From DASYTH01 sp035762905 (GTDB lineage Bacteria > Actinomycetota > Actinomycetes > Mycobacteriales > Pseudonocardiaceae), in the NCBI RefSeq assembly GCF_035762905.1, contig NZ_DASUCC010000146.1, positions 93,835 to 157,834 of the forward strand: DNA of 64,000 nt. Direction: 5' to 3'. The position numbers and the translations under genes are program-made. How positions within the stretch are numbered: position 1 is the first letter of the stretch; the number at the start of each line of letters is the position of its first letter. Below, one piece after another: positions 19,368 through 30,233 of the stretch. The notes beneath the pieces were generated by a model. It had not been told where the DNA came from, made no database searches, and saw only the letters and a program-made list of their open reading frames with translations.

Positions 19368-19961
19368 GTGCCACGGGTCAGCCAAGATCACCTCGACGCC
19401 CGCCGCCGGCAGATTCTGGACGGCGCCCGCGCGTGTTTCGCCCGCCACGGCTACGAGGGCGCCACCGTCCGCCGGCTCGAGGACGCCACCGGCCTGTCCC
19501 GCGGCGCGATCTTCCACCACTTTCGCGACAAGGAGTCGCTGTTCCTGGCCCTGGCCGAGGACGAGGCCCACCGGATGGCCGAGGTGGTCGCCGAGAACGG
19601 CCTGGTCCAGGTCATGCGCGACTTACTGTCCACAAAGGACGAAACCGGCCCGCAGGCCTATCCCGCCGACTGGCTGGGCACCCGCCTCGAGGTGTCCCGC
19701 CGGCTGCGCACCGACCCCGACTTCCGCGCCCGCTGGGCCGAACGCTCCCGCGAGCTCACCGCCGCCACCCGGCAACGCCTGCAACGCCAGCGCGACGCCG
19801 GCAACCTGCGCGACGACATCGACGTCCGGGTCCTCACCGCCTACCTGGAGCTGGTCCTCGAGGGCCTGGTCTCGCACCTGGCCATGGGCCTGCCCGCCGA
19901 CGACCTCGACCCGGTGCTGGATCTGGTCGAGGACAGCGTGCGTCGACACCGGCGCGGGTGA
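19368..19961 (+). CDS. acnR: TetR-family aconitase repressor AcnR
   Basis: 197-residue TetR regulator. The helix-turn-helix region ATVRRLEDATGLSRGAIFHH, the preceding ARACFARHGYEG, and the following KESLFLALAEDEAHRMAEVV and ENGLVQVMRDLL closely match AcnR of corynebacteria as I recall it. The C-terminal LEVSRRLRTDPDFRARW also matches. AcnR represses the aconitase gene in response to citrate and metal in C. glutamicum. Here it is separated from acnA by about 9 kb and is divergent from egtA. The GTG at 19368 has no good Shine-Dalgarno. Confidence 0.85.
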   Translation: MPRVSQDHLDARRRQILDGARACFARHGYEGATVRRLEDATGLSRGAIFHHFRDKESLFLALAEDEAHRMAEVVAENGLVQVMRDLLSTKDETGPQAYPADWLGTRLEVSRRLRTDPDFRARWAERSRELTAATRQRLQRQRDAGNLRDDIDVRVLTAYLELVLEGLVSHLAMGLPADDLDPVLDLVEDSVRRHRRG

Positions 19962-20106
19962 CGCTGGTCGGCGCAACCCTTGGAAGACGAGATTCTCCGC
20001 GAGTGCGGCACCGCTGACCAGGTCGTTCAGGTGCCGCCGGCCGGATACCTCTACACTGCACAGGGTCCAGGCAGGACCGTTGAATGACGAGGTGTGATCC
20101 CCCGCA

Positions 20107-21438
20107 GTGACCGGAGTGGTCCTCAGTGTGCTCGGCCTGGTCGCGGTCGTCCTGCTCACCCTGGGCACGGCGTTCTTCGTCGCCGCCGAGTTCTCCCTCA
20201 CCACGCTGGAACGCAGCCAGGTCGACCGGCACGCCGAACAGGCCGGTGACCGGCCCGCCCGCAACATCCAGCGCGCGCACCGATCGCTGTCCTTCCAGCT
20301 GTCCGGCGCCCAGCTCGGCATCACGATCACCACGCTGATCACCGGCTACATCGCCGAGCCGGCGATCGCGAACCTGATCGAGCCCTTGCTGACCGCGATC
20401 GGCCTGCCGGCGGGCGCGGCCACCCCGGTGGCGCTGACCCTGGCCCTGCTGCTGGCCACCGCGCTGTCCATGGTGTTCGGCGAGCTGGTGCCGAAGAACC
20501 TGGCGATCGCCCGCCCGCTGCAGACCGCCCGCGCGGTGGCCACCGCACAGGTCTGGTTCTCGTCGATCCTCCGCTGGCTGATCAACGCTTTGAACGGGTC
20601 GGCGAACTGGATCGTGCGCCGGTTCGGGGTCGAGCCGGCCGAGGAGCTGCGCTCGGCCCGGTCCCCCGAGGAGCTCGGCTCGCTGGTGCGGTCCAGCGCC
20701 GAGCACGGCACGCTCGACGCCGGCACCGCGACCCTGCTCGGCCGTTCGCTGCGGTTCGGCGACCGCACCGCCGACGAGCTGATGACCCCGCGCGTGCAGG
20801 TCGAGGCGCTGCGTGCGGACGCCACCGTGCTCGACCTGGTCGAGCTGGCCGGCCGCACCGGGTTCTCCAGGTTCCCGGTGCACGGCGGCGATCTGGACGA
20901 CGTGCGCGGCGTGGTGCACGTCAAGCAGGTGTTCGGCGTGCCGTTGGACCAGCGCGGGACGACCCGGGTGGCCGCGGTCGCCCGGCCGGTGCTCACCGTG
21001 CCGGAGAGCCTCAACGGCGACGCCCTGCTGGACCGGCTGCGCGGGTCCAGCCTGCAGATCGCGCTCGTGGTGGACGAGTACGGCGGCACCGCCGGCCTGG
21101 TCACGCTGGAGGACCTGGTCGAGGAGATCGTCGGCGACGTCCGGGACGAGCATGACCGGCGGGAGACCAGCCCGGTACGCGCGGTCGGCACGGACAGCTG
21201 GATCGTCTCCGGCCTGCTGCGCGACGACGAGGTGGCCGAGGCCACCGGCTTCCGGATGCCCGAGGGCGACTACGAGACGCTGGCCGGCCTGGTGCTGGCC
21301 CGGCTCGGCCGGATCCCGGAGGTCGACGACGAGGTCCAGGTGGACGGTTGGCGGATCACCGTGCTGCGCATGGACAAGCACCGCATCGCCGAGCTTCGGG
21401 TGGTCCGCACGGCCGAGGCGGGGGAGTTACATGAGTGA
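20107..21438 (+). CDS. HlyC/CorC (CNNM/CBS) family transporter, first copy
   Basis: 443-residue membrane protein with an N-terminal CNNM (DUF21) domain of three or four helices (about 1-200: FFVAAEFSL, GAQLGITITTLITGYIAEPA, MVFGELVPKNLA). Two CBS domains follow (DELMTPRVQVEALRAD, then VPESLNGDALLDRL), and the C-terminal CorC_HlyC domain has DEYGGTAGLVTLEDLVEEIVGDVRDE. Relatives are implicated in Mg2+/Co2+ homeostasis. It has a GTG start with a weak ribosome site. Its stop overlaps the next gene by 8 nt, so the two related proteins are probably made together, perhaps as a heteromer. Confidence 0.93.
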   Translation: MTGVVLSVLGLVAVVLLTLGTAFFVAAEFSLTTLERSQVDRHAEQAGDRPARNIQRAHRSLSFQLSGAQLGITITTLITGYIAEPAIANLIEPLLTAIGLPAGAATPVALTLALLLATALSMVFGELVPKNLAIARPLQTARAVATAQVWFSSILRWLINALNGSANWIVRRFGVEPAEELRSARSPEELGSLVRSSAEHGTLDAGTATLLGRSLRFGDRTADELMTPRVQVEALRADATVLDLVELAGRTGFSRFPVHGGDLDDVRGVVHVKQVFGVPLDQRGTTRVAAVARPVLTVPESLNGDALLDRLRGSSLQIALVVDEYGGTAGLVTLEDLVEEIVGDVRDEHDRRETSPVRAVGTDSWIVSGLLRDDEVAEATGFRMPEGDYETLAGLVLARLGRIPEVDDEVQVDGWRITVLRMDKHRIAELRVVRTAEAGELHE

Positions 21439-22483
21439 CTTTCTCGCCTTGCTGGCCACGGTGTTTCTGTTGCTGGGCAACGGCTTCTTCGTCGGCGCCG
21501 AGTTCGCGATCATCACCGCGCGGCGGGACCGGCTCGAGGCGCTCGCCGACGAGGGGCACCGGCGGGCGCGGACCGCGATCGAGGCCGGCCGGCAGCTGCC
21601 GCTGCTGATCGCCGGCGCACAGCTGGGCATCACCGCGTGTTCGCTGGGCCTCGGCGCGCTGGCCGAGCCGGTGATCGCCGGGCTGCTGGAGCGGCCGTTC
21701 CACTCGCTCGGCATTCCCCCCGCGGTGCTGCACGCGGTGGCCTTCGCGCTGGCGCTGGCGATCGTGGTCGCCCTGCACACGGTGATTGGCGAGATGGTGC
21801 CGAAGAACCTGGCGATCGCGATGCCGGAGCGGGCGGCGATGCTGCTGGTTCCGGTGCACTACGCGTTCTGCCGGTTGGTCCGCCCGGTGCTCGGCCTGTT
21901 CAACGCGGTCGCGCGGGGCGTGCTGCGGCTGATCCATGTGGAGCCCAAGGACGAGCTGGAAAGCGCCTACACCCCGGACGAACTGGCCACGCTGATCGCC
22001 GAGTCCGGGCGGGAGGGTCTGCTGGACGTCGCCGAGCACCGCCGGCTGACCAAGACGCTGTCCACCGCGGACCGCACGGTGGCCGAGGTTCTGGTGCCGC
22101 TGGCCGAGGTGCGCAGCCTGCCGTGCAACCCGACGGTCGGCGACGTCGAGGTGGCGGTCGCGGAGACCGGGTTCTCCCGGTTCCCGGTGCGGATGACCGA
22201 CGACCGGCTCGGCGGCTACCTACACGTGAAGGACGTGCTCGACCTGGCCGCCGCGCCGCCGGCCACACCGGTTCCGTGGGCCCGGGTCCGCGGGCTGCCG
22301 GAGCTGCCCGCGGCCGGCCGGCTGGACGATGCGCTGGCCGCGCTCCGCCGGGCGCAGAGCCACCTGGCCAAGGCGGTCGACCCGGACGGCGCCGTGCTCG
22401 GCGTTGTGGCGCTTGAGGATCTGGTCGAGGAGTACGTCGGAACGGTGCGGGACGGCACCCACACCGGCAACGGCGTCGGCTGA
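21431..22483 (+). CDS. HlyC/CorC (CNNM/CBS) family transporter, second copy
   Basis: 350-residue paralogue of the preceding gene: CNNM domain (GNGFFVGAEFAIITARRDRLE, GAQLGITACSLGLGALAEPV, VIGEMVPKNLAIAMPERAAM) and a CBS pair ending VVALEDLVEEYVGTVRD. It stops just after the second CBS and lacks the C-terminal CorC_HlyC domain of its partner, a common arrangement for such tandem pairs. The ATG at 21431 lies inside the 3' end of the first gene (8-nt overlap) with GGGGAG before it. Probable role: divalent cation efflux or sensing at the membrane. Confidence 0.93.
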   Translation: MSDFLALLATVFLLLGNGFFVGAEFAIITARRDRLEALADEGHRRARTAIEAGRQLPLLIAGAQLGITACSLGLGALAEPVIAGLLERPFHSLGIPPAVLHAVAFALALAIVVALHTVIGEMVPKNLAIAMPERAAMLLVPVHYAFCRLVRPVLGLFNAVARGVLRLIHVEPKDELESAYTPDELATLIAESGREGLLDVAEHRRLTKTLSTADRTVAEVLVPLAEVRSLPCNPTVGDVEVAVAETGFSRFPVRMTDDRLGGYLHVKDVLDLAAAPPATPVPWARVRGLPELPAAGRLDDALAALRRAQSHLAKAVDPDGAVLGVVALEDLVEEYVGTVRDGTHTGNGVG

Positions 22484-22493
22484 GGTGTCCACA

Positions 22494-22517
22494 CCGGACT
22501 CAGCTGAATGAGTCCGG
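22494..22517. terminator. Bidirectional hairpin between convergent genes
   Basis: Perfect 9-bp inverted repeat CCGGACTCA/TGAGTCCGG with a 6-nt loop, spanning the last bases of the aldo/keto reductase gene and the gap after the second CorC-like gene. Likely terminates both. Confidence 0.6.
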
Positions 22518-23324
22518 GTCCAGCCCGGTGCGCCGCCCGTTGTCCAGCTCGCCGATCGTCGCCATGTCGTCGTCGGCCAGCTCGAAGTCGAAAACCGCGA
22601 TGTTCTCCCGGATCCGGACCGGTGTCTCGGATTTCGGGATCGCCACGATGTCCTGCTGAACGTGCCAGCGCAGCACGATCTGCGCCGGGGTCCGGCCGTA
22701 CTTCTGCGCCAGGCCGAGGATCGTCCGGTCGCGCAGCAGCTTGCCTCTGGCCAGCGGGCTCCACGCCTCGGTCACGATGCCGTGCTCGGCGTGGAACGCG
22801 CGCAACTCCCGCTGCGGCAGGTTGGGATGCAGCTCGACCTGGTTGACCGCCGGCACCACGTCGGCATCGTCGAGCAGCCGGCGCAGGTGTGCGATGTGGA
22901 AGTTGGACACCCCGATGGAACGCACCCGGCCGTCCGCCCTGAGCTTCTCGAACGCCTTCCAGGTCTCGACGTACCGCGGCCGCGCCGGGGTCGGCCAGTG
23001 GATCAGGTACAGGTCCACGTAGTCCAACCGCAGCCGGCGCATGCTCTCGTCGAACGCGCGCAGGGCGCCGTCGTAGCCCTGGTCGTCGTTCCACAGCTTG
23101 GTGGTGACGAACAGCTCCGCACGCGGCACGGCGGCCTCGGCGACGGCGTCCCCGACCCCGGACTCGTTGCGGTACAGGGACGCCGTGTCGATGCCGCGGT
23201 ATCCGGCGTCGATCGCGGTGTGCACCGCGGCCGCGACCGTCTCGTTCGGAATCTGCCACACGCCCAGCCCCAGCAGCGGCATCCGCGCGCCGTCGTTGAG
23301 GGTCACAGCCGCAGCGGTGCTCAT
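22500..23324 (-). CDS. Aldo/keto reductase
   Basis: 274-residue NADPH-dependent AKR, closest in look to 2,5-diketo-D-gluconate reductase/AKR5-type enzymes. The catalytic tetrad is visible: Asp and Tyr in AGYRGIDTASLYRNE, Lys in TTKLWNDD and His in LYLIHWP. The cofactor-binding C-terminal part has IPKSETPVRIRENIAVFDFEL. Substrate unknown, probably small aldehydes or ketones. It lies downstream of the PAP2-like gene on the same strand, 37 nt away. Confidence 0.93.
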   Translation of the reverse strand: MSTAAAVTLNDGARMPLLGLGVWQIPNETVAAAVHTAIDAGYRGIDTASLYRNESGVGDAVAEAAVPRAELFVTTKLWNDDQGYDGALRAFDESMRRLRLDYVDLYLIHWPTPARPRYVETWKAFEKLRADGRVRSIGVSNFHIAHLRRLLDDADVVPAVNQVELHPNLPQRELRAFHAEHGIVTEAWSPLARGKLLRDRTILGLAQKYGRTPAQIVLRWHVQQDIVAIPKSETPVRIRENIAVFDFELADDDMATIGELDNGRRTGLDPDSFS

Positions 23325-23361
23325 CGGCCACCTCCGGTGCCCAACCTACCGTGATCTTGAC

Positions 23362-23946
23362 CTACGGGAGGAGGAGAAACACCGCACCGCCGACCACCGG
23401 GCCGATCGCGGCGCCGACCAGCACCTGCGCCACCGTGTGGTCGGTCAGCCGGACCCGGGACCAGCACACCAGCGCCAGCGGCACGGCCAGCAGCACCAGC
23501 GCGAGCGGCCCGTACAGCAGCGTCACCAGGACGACGGCCCCGGCGGCGACGGTGGCGTGCAGGGATACCTTCCACCAGTTGGTGATCACCGTGCAGACCA
23601 GCAGGGTGGCGATCATCGAGGCGGCCACCGCGACCACGTCCCGAGGGGCCCCGCCGACCAGCAGGATGCCCAGCCCGGCCACGGCCGACGTCAGACCCAG
23701 GGTCAGCGGCAGCAGGCGGTGCTCGCGGTCGCGCACGTGGTGTCCGTCCCACCGGCCGCGCCGGGCACCGCGGATGATGAACGCCATCGGCAGCACGCTG
23801 AAGAACACCGCGGTGACCACGCCCCACAGCAGGGTCGGGCCGGTCGCGTAGCCGGTGGCCTGCCAGGCGACCGCGAGCGGCAGCAGGATCACCACGACGG
23901 CCGGGGACAGCACCTCGGTCACGATCCGGGCAACACGCAAACTCAC
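23362..23946 (-). CDS. PAP2-like membrane protein
   Basis: 194-residue membrane protein with about six helices. The C-terminal half carries KVSLHATVAAG and DHTVAQVLVGAAIG, the positions of the second and third phosphatase motifs of PAP2 (lipid phosphate phosphatase) proteins. The N-terminal phosphate-binding motif is weak, with only DREHRLLPL as a possible remnant. Enzymatic activity is therefore uncertain, and the protein may be one of the PAP2-like membrane proteins without demonstrated activity. The GTG at 23946 was chosen because it starts the first helix; it lies 10 nt after the TetR stop. Confidence 0.75.
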   Translation of the reverse strand: MSLRVARIVTEVLSPAVVVILLPLAVAWQATGYATGPTLLWGVVTAVFFSVLPMAFIIRGARRGRWDGHHVRDREHRLLPLTLGLTSAVAGLGILLVGGAPRDVVAVAASMIATLLVCTVITNWWKVSLHATVAAGAVVLVTLLYGPLALVLLAVPLALVCWSRVRLTDHTVAQVLVGAAIGPVVGGAVFLLLP

Positions 23947-23956
23947 GCGACAAAGC

Positions 23957-24667
23957 CTAATCGCGCAGCCCGATGAACTCGGCCATCGCCCGGACCTGGT
24001 AGGCGAACCAGTCATCGCGGGCATCGATGGTGTTGTCGATGCGCCCGAACAGCTCGAAGTTGATCGCGCCGAAGATCTGGGTCCAGGCGACCAGGCCCCG
24101 GGCCATGGTCGGCACGTCGACGCCGGCGCCGATCAGGTCGGCGATCCCGGCGATCTCGGCGCGCAGCGCGTCCGGAACCGGAGTGTCCGGGTCGGCTTCG
24201 ACCAGCCGCCCGGCGGCCTTGGCGTCGGCCAGGATGGCGCCCAGCACCAGCACCGGACGGGTGGCCGGGGGCACGGTGTCCTCCGGTGCCGCGTAGCCGG
24301 GCACCGGGCTGCCGTAGATCAGCGCGTACTCGTGCGGCCGGTCCAGCGACCAGGCGCGCAGCGCGGTGGTGACGGCCCGCCAGCGGCCGAGCAGGTCGGA
24401 GCGGTCGGCCACGGCGGCGTCGGCCGATTCGGCCGCCTCGCCCAACGCGTTGTACGCGTCGATGATCAGCGCGGTGAGCAGGTCGTCGCGGTTGTCGAAG
24501 TACCGGTACAGCGCGGAGGAGACCATGCCCAGTTCCCGGCTCACCGCCCGCAGCGACAGTGCCGCGCCCTCGGTGGCGATCTGCCGGCGGGCAACGGCCT
24601 TGATCTCCTCGATCATCTCCGCCCGCACCCGGGCCCGGATCGAGCCGGCGGTCTTCTTCACGGCCAT
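23957..24667 (-). CDS. TetR-family regulator
   Basis: 236-residue TetR repressor. The helix-turn-helix is SLRAVSRELGMVSSALYRYF (about 38-57). The C-terminal domain resembles the WHG/TetR_C_13 type (RPHEYALIYGSPVPGY). It is divergent from the epimerase gene, with 114 nt between starts that contain two near-identical palindromes, so it likely controls itself, the epimerase and perhaps the downstream PAP2-like and aldo/keto reductase genes. The ATG at 24667 has GGGGCA before it. Confidence 0.92.
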   Translation of the reverse strand: MAVKKTAGSIRARVRAEMIEEIKAVARRQIATEGAALSLRAVSRELGMVSSALYRYFDNRDDLLTALIIDAYNALGEAAESADAAVADRSDLLGRWRAVTTALRAWSLDRPHEYALIYGSPVPGYAAPEDTVPPATRPVLVLGAILADAKAAGRLVEADPDTPVPDALRAEIAGIADLIGAGVDVPTMARGLVAWTQIFGAINFELFGRIDNTIDARDDWFAYQVRAMAEFIGLRD

Positions 24668-24690
24668 GGGGCAGATTGTCGCACACTTTT

Positions 24691-24705
24691 GAGAGCAGTG
24701 CTCTT
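24691..24705. promoter_or_regulatory. TetR operator, site 1
   Basis: GAGAGCAGTGCTCTT, a near-perfect 15-nt palindrome 24 nt upstream of the TetR ATG. It overlaps a plus-strand TTGACA at 24704-24709 that may be a -35 element for the epimerase. Confidence 0.6.
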
Positions 24706-24746
24706 GACAGAGACCGGTCATCCCCGAAAGACTGTGTAGGCGAAAC

Positions 24747-24761
24747 GAGATCAGTGCTCTC
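24747..24761. promoter_or_regulatory. TetR operator, site 2
   Basis: GAGATCAGTGCTCTC shares 13 of 15 bases with site 1 and lies 21 nt before the epimerase ATG. The two centres are 56 bp apart, within one divergent promoter region. Confidence 0.6.
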
Positions 24762-24781
24762 AACCGAGATAAGGGGTCACC

Positions 24782-25683
24782 ATGGCACTCCACACCATCG
24801 TCGGCGCCGGCGCGGTCGGCCGGACCACCGCGAACCTGCTGGCCGAGCGGGGCGAGCGCGTCCGCATCGTCACCCGCAGCGGCAGCGGCCCCCAGCACCC
24901 GGCCATCGAGCGGGTCGCGGCCGACGCCACCGACGCCGAACGCCTCACCCAGCTGACCACCGGCGCGGTGGCCCTGTACAACTGCGCCAGCCCGCAGTAC
25001 CACCGCTGGCTCACCGACTGGCCGCCGCTCGCCACCGCCCTGCTCACCGCCGCCGAGCGCACCGGGGCGACCCTGTCCGTGGTGTCCAACCTGTACCTGT
25101 ACGGCCCGGTCGACGGCCCGATCACCGAGTCGACCCCGCTGGCCGCCGCCCATCCCAAGCTCAAGCTGCGCGGCGACATGTGGCGCGAGGCCCTGGCGCT
25201 GCACGAGGCCGGCCGGATCCGGATGACCGAGGTGCGCGGCAGCGACTACCTGGAGGCCAACTCGATCTTCAGCTTCGCGCTGGCCAAGCCGCTGCTGGCC
25301 GGGAAGCGGGCCTACCTGCCGCTGCCGCTGGACGTGCCGCACAGCTGGACCGCCATCGCCGACGTGGCCCGGCTGCTGACCACCGTGTCCACCGACGAGC
25401 GCGCGTTCGGCAAGGCCTGGCACGTCCCGACCCAGCCGCCACTCACCGTCCGCGAGCTGGCCCAGCGTTTCACCAGCGCCCAGGGCCTGCCGGCGGCCAC
25501 CCTGTCCGAGGTGCCCTACTCCGTGCTGTGGACGATGGGCCTGTTCAGCCCGATGATGCGCGAACTGCGCACCACCCGCTACCAGTTCACCGCGCCCTAC
25601 GTGCTCGACTCCAGCGCCGCCCAGCGCACCTTCGACATCGCGCCGAGCGACCTGGACGTGATCCTCAAGGGCATCCGGAGCGT

Positions 25684-25687
<4 letters not shown>
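24782..25687 (+). CDS. NAD(P)-dependent epimerase/dehydratase-like protein
   Basis: 301-residue atypical short-chain dehydrogenase (NAD-dependent epimerase-like). The Rossmann motif is VGAGAVGRTTANLLAERG (about 7-24), followed by VTRSGSGP. The segment VVSNLYLYGPVDGPITE corresponds to the Ser/Tyr active-site strand, with Tyr in NLYLYG and no clear YxxxK. The C-terminal part (WTAIADVARLL) is NmrA/epimerase-like. It may act as an oxidoreductase or a redox-sensing protein, and its TetR-controlled promoter suggests response to a small molecule. AGGGGTC precedes the ATG. The stop overlaps the gcvP stop tail to tail. Confidence 0.87.
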
Positions 25688-28563
<2,876 letters not shown>

Positions 28564-28571
28564 CTGGTGCG

Positions 28572-28587
28572 CCTCCGGTGTCCGAGG
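28572..28587 (-). promoter_or_regulatory. Possible Shine-Dalgarno-sequestering hairpin of gcvP
   Basis: In the mRNA sense, CCTCGG-ACA-CCGGAGG can fold with one bulge, pairing CCTC with the GAGG of the gcvP ribosome-binding site. It could be the expression platform of the riboswitch. Not tested by folding software. Confidence 0.35.
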
Positions 28588-28614
28588 TGGGGCCGCGGAC
28601 GGCTGCCCGCGTGC

Positions 28615-28835
28615 CTCCCCCTCTGTCCGTGCCCACTCGGGGCGCCTGAGAGCTTCGCACAGTGACCTGGAAGAAGAGTCCGGGCCAACTGAACTTGCAC
28701 CTTCGGCGGGGCCAACCTTCGACCCGCTTTCCAGAGGCGTCTCACCCGCACGGTCCAGGGTGCCTGAGAGGTTCCGGGGAGGGGTTGCTCCTTCGGCGCC
28801 GGACGGTGCCCGGTCTCTCCCGCGCGGGATTCACG
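28615..28835 (-). ncRNA. Tandem glycine riboswitch in gcvP leader
   Basis: In mRNA sense the leader shows two glycine aptamers. Aptamer 1 (about 28745-28835) has GGGAGAGACC, then GCCGAAGGAGCAA, then CCTCTCAGGCACC. Aptamer 2 (about 28615-28744) has CTCTGGAAAG, CCGCCGAAGGTGCAA, GCTCTCAGGC and the closing GGACAGAGGGGG. These are the conserved glycine riboswitch blocks in order. It lies directly upstream of gcvP on the same strand and is typically an ON switch. Confidence 0.93.
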
Positions 28836-28867
28836 ACTACACCGTCAGGTTACCGCGCGATCGGCCG

Positions 28868-29431
28868 TCAGCCGACGTGACGCGCCTTGCGTCGGGCGGT
28901 CAGCTCGTCCTCGGCCACCGGCTCCACCACGCCGCCGTCGGCCCGCTCGGCCGGGAACTCGTGGATCGTGCCGTTGATCTCCCGCATGGCGCCGCTGACC
29001 GCGATCCCGAACACACCCTGACCGCCCTGCAGCAGGTCGACGACCTCCTCCGGCGAGGTGCACTCGTAGACGGTCGTCCCGTCACTGAACAGGGTGATGT
29101 TGGCCAGGTCCTTCACGCCGCGGCGGCGCAGGTGCTGCACGGCGACCCGGATGTTCTGCAGCGAGACCCCGGCGTCCAGCAGCCGCTTGACCACCTTGAG
29201 GACCAGCACGTCCTTGAACGAGTAGAGCCGCTGTGAGCCCGACCCCTGGGCGCTGCGGATGCTCGGCGCGACCAGCCCGGTACGGGCCCAATAGTCCAGC
29301 TGGCGATAGGTGATGCCGGTGATCTGGCAGGCCGCCGGGCCGCGGTAGCCGACCAGCTCGTCCGGAGCGGAGTCATCCGGGAACAGTTCGCCCTGCTCAC
29401 CGCCGGCCGCCCCGACCGGACCTTCCTCCAT
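28868..29431 (-). CDS. MerR-family regulator (Rv1830-like)
   Basis: 187-residue MerR regulator. The winged helix-turn-helix begins about residue 36 (CQITGITYRQLDYWARTGLV, then GSQRLYSFKDVLVLKVVKRLLDAG). The C-terminal half contains TLFSDGTTVYECTSPEEVVDLL. Order and sequence match the mycobacterial Rv1830 position, after DUF151 and before gcvP. Targets are not established here. The ATG at 29431 has GGGGAGG 8 nt upstream; a GTG immediately before it is the alternative. The gene lies upstream of the glycine riboswitch on the same strand. Confidence 0.9.
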   Translation of the reverse strand: MEEGPVGAAGGEQGELFPDDSAPDELVGYRGPAACQITGITYRQLDYWARTGLVAPSIRSAQGSGSQRLYSFKDVLVLKVVKRLLDAGVSLQNIRVAVQHLRRRGVKDLANITLFSDGTTVYECTSPEEVVDLLQGGQGVFGIAVSGAMREINGTIHEFPAERADGGVVEPVAEDELTARRKARHVG

Positions 29432-29593
29432 CACGCGTGCCTCCCCACGGGTGGGCCCCCGGAAACGCGAATCACATGCTGGCGATTCGCACACCCATGA
29501 CGGTAAGTCTGCCGGGCGGACCGGTCAACGCGACGCGCGGGGGCCTCGACCCTCAACCTCAGGTTCAGGTCGACGGTTGCGCCGGATGGCTGA

Positions 29594-30067
29594 TCAGGTG
29601 TCCGCGCCGCGGAAGTCCTCGGGCGAGACCGAGTCGAGAAACTCGCGGAACTTCTCGACCTCGTCCTCCTGCTCGTCCGGAATGATCAGTCCGGCCTCCT
29701 GCAGCACGGAGTCCTCGGCGTGGATCGGGACCCCGATGCGCAGCGCGAGCGCCACCGAGTCGCTCGGTCGCGCCGACACCCGGACGTCGCCGTCGAACAC
29801 CAGTTCGGCGAAGAACGTGCCCTCACGCAGGTCGGTGATGCGCACCTGCTCCAGCTCGCGGCCGAGCGCGCCGATGACGTCCTTGAGCAGATCGTGGGTC
29901 AACGGCCGGGCCGGACGGACGCCCTGCTGCTCCAATGCGATCGCCGTGGCCTCCACCGAGCCGATCCAGATCGGGAGGTACCGCTCGCCCTCGGTCTCGC
30001 GGAGTAACAAGATCGGCTGGTTGGCAGGCAGCTCCACCCGCACACCCACGACCCGCATCTCGCTCAT
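29594..30067 (-). CDS. DUF151 bifunctional-nuclease-like protein
   Basis: 157-residue DUF151 (BFN) protein, orthologous in position to mycobacterial Rv1829. The core VRVELPANQPILLLRE, LPIWIGSVEATAIALEQQGV and RPSDSVALALRIGVPIHAED is conserved. Plant relatives have RNase/DNase activity; the bacterial role is unproven. GGAGG lies 8 nt before the ATG. A short dyad, CGATAACCTCGTGGTATCG (30099-30117), lies about 32 nt upstream. Confidence 0.92.
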   Translation of the reverse strand: MSEMRVVGVRVELPANQPILLLRETEGERYLPIWIGSVEATAIALEQQGVRPARPLTHDLLKDVIGALGRELEQVRITDLREGTFFAELVFDGDVRVSARPSDSVALALRIGVPIHAEDSVLQEAGLIIPDEQEDEVEKFREFLDSVSPEDFRGADT

Positions 30068-30233
30068 CGGGCTCGCCTCCCTCCTCCGGCAGATCGAACG
30101 ATAACCTCGTGGTATCGAGGATCGCTCATCGCTGGCTCCGACGCTACCCGCCATCCGGGCACGACGCTTGCACAATCTCTGTTGGAGTCCGATTACGATT
30201 GGGGCTACGGACCGAGTTGTGCCTTTCTGGCGT

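Noticed and set aside
20005..20037. 8-bp inverted repeat GCGGCACC/GGTGCCGC after acnR, considered as a terminator
   Set aside because: The loop is 17 nt and the stem short; too weak to call given how common such matches are at this GC content.
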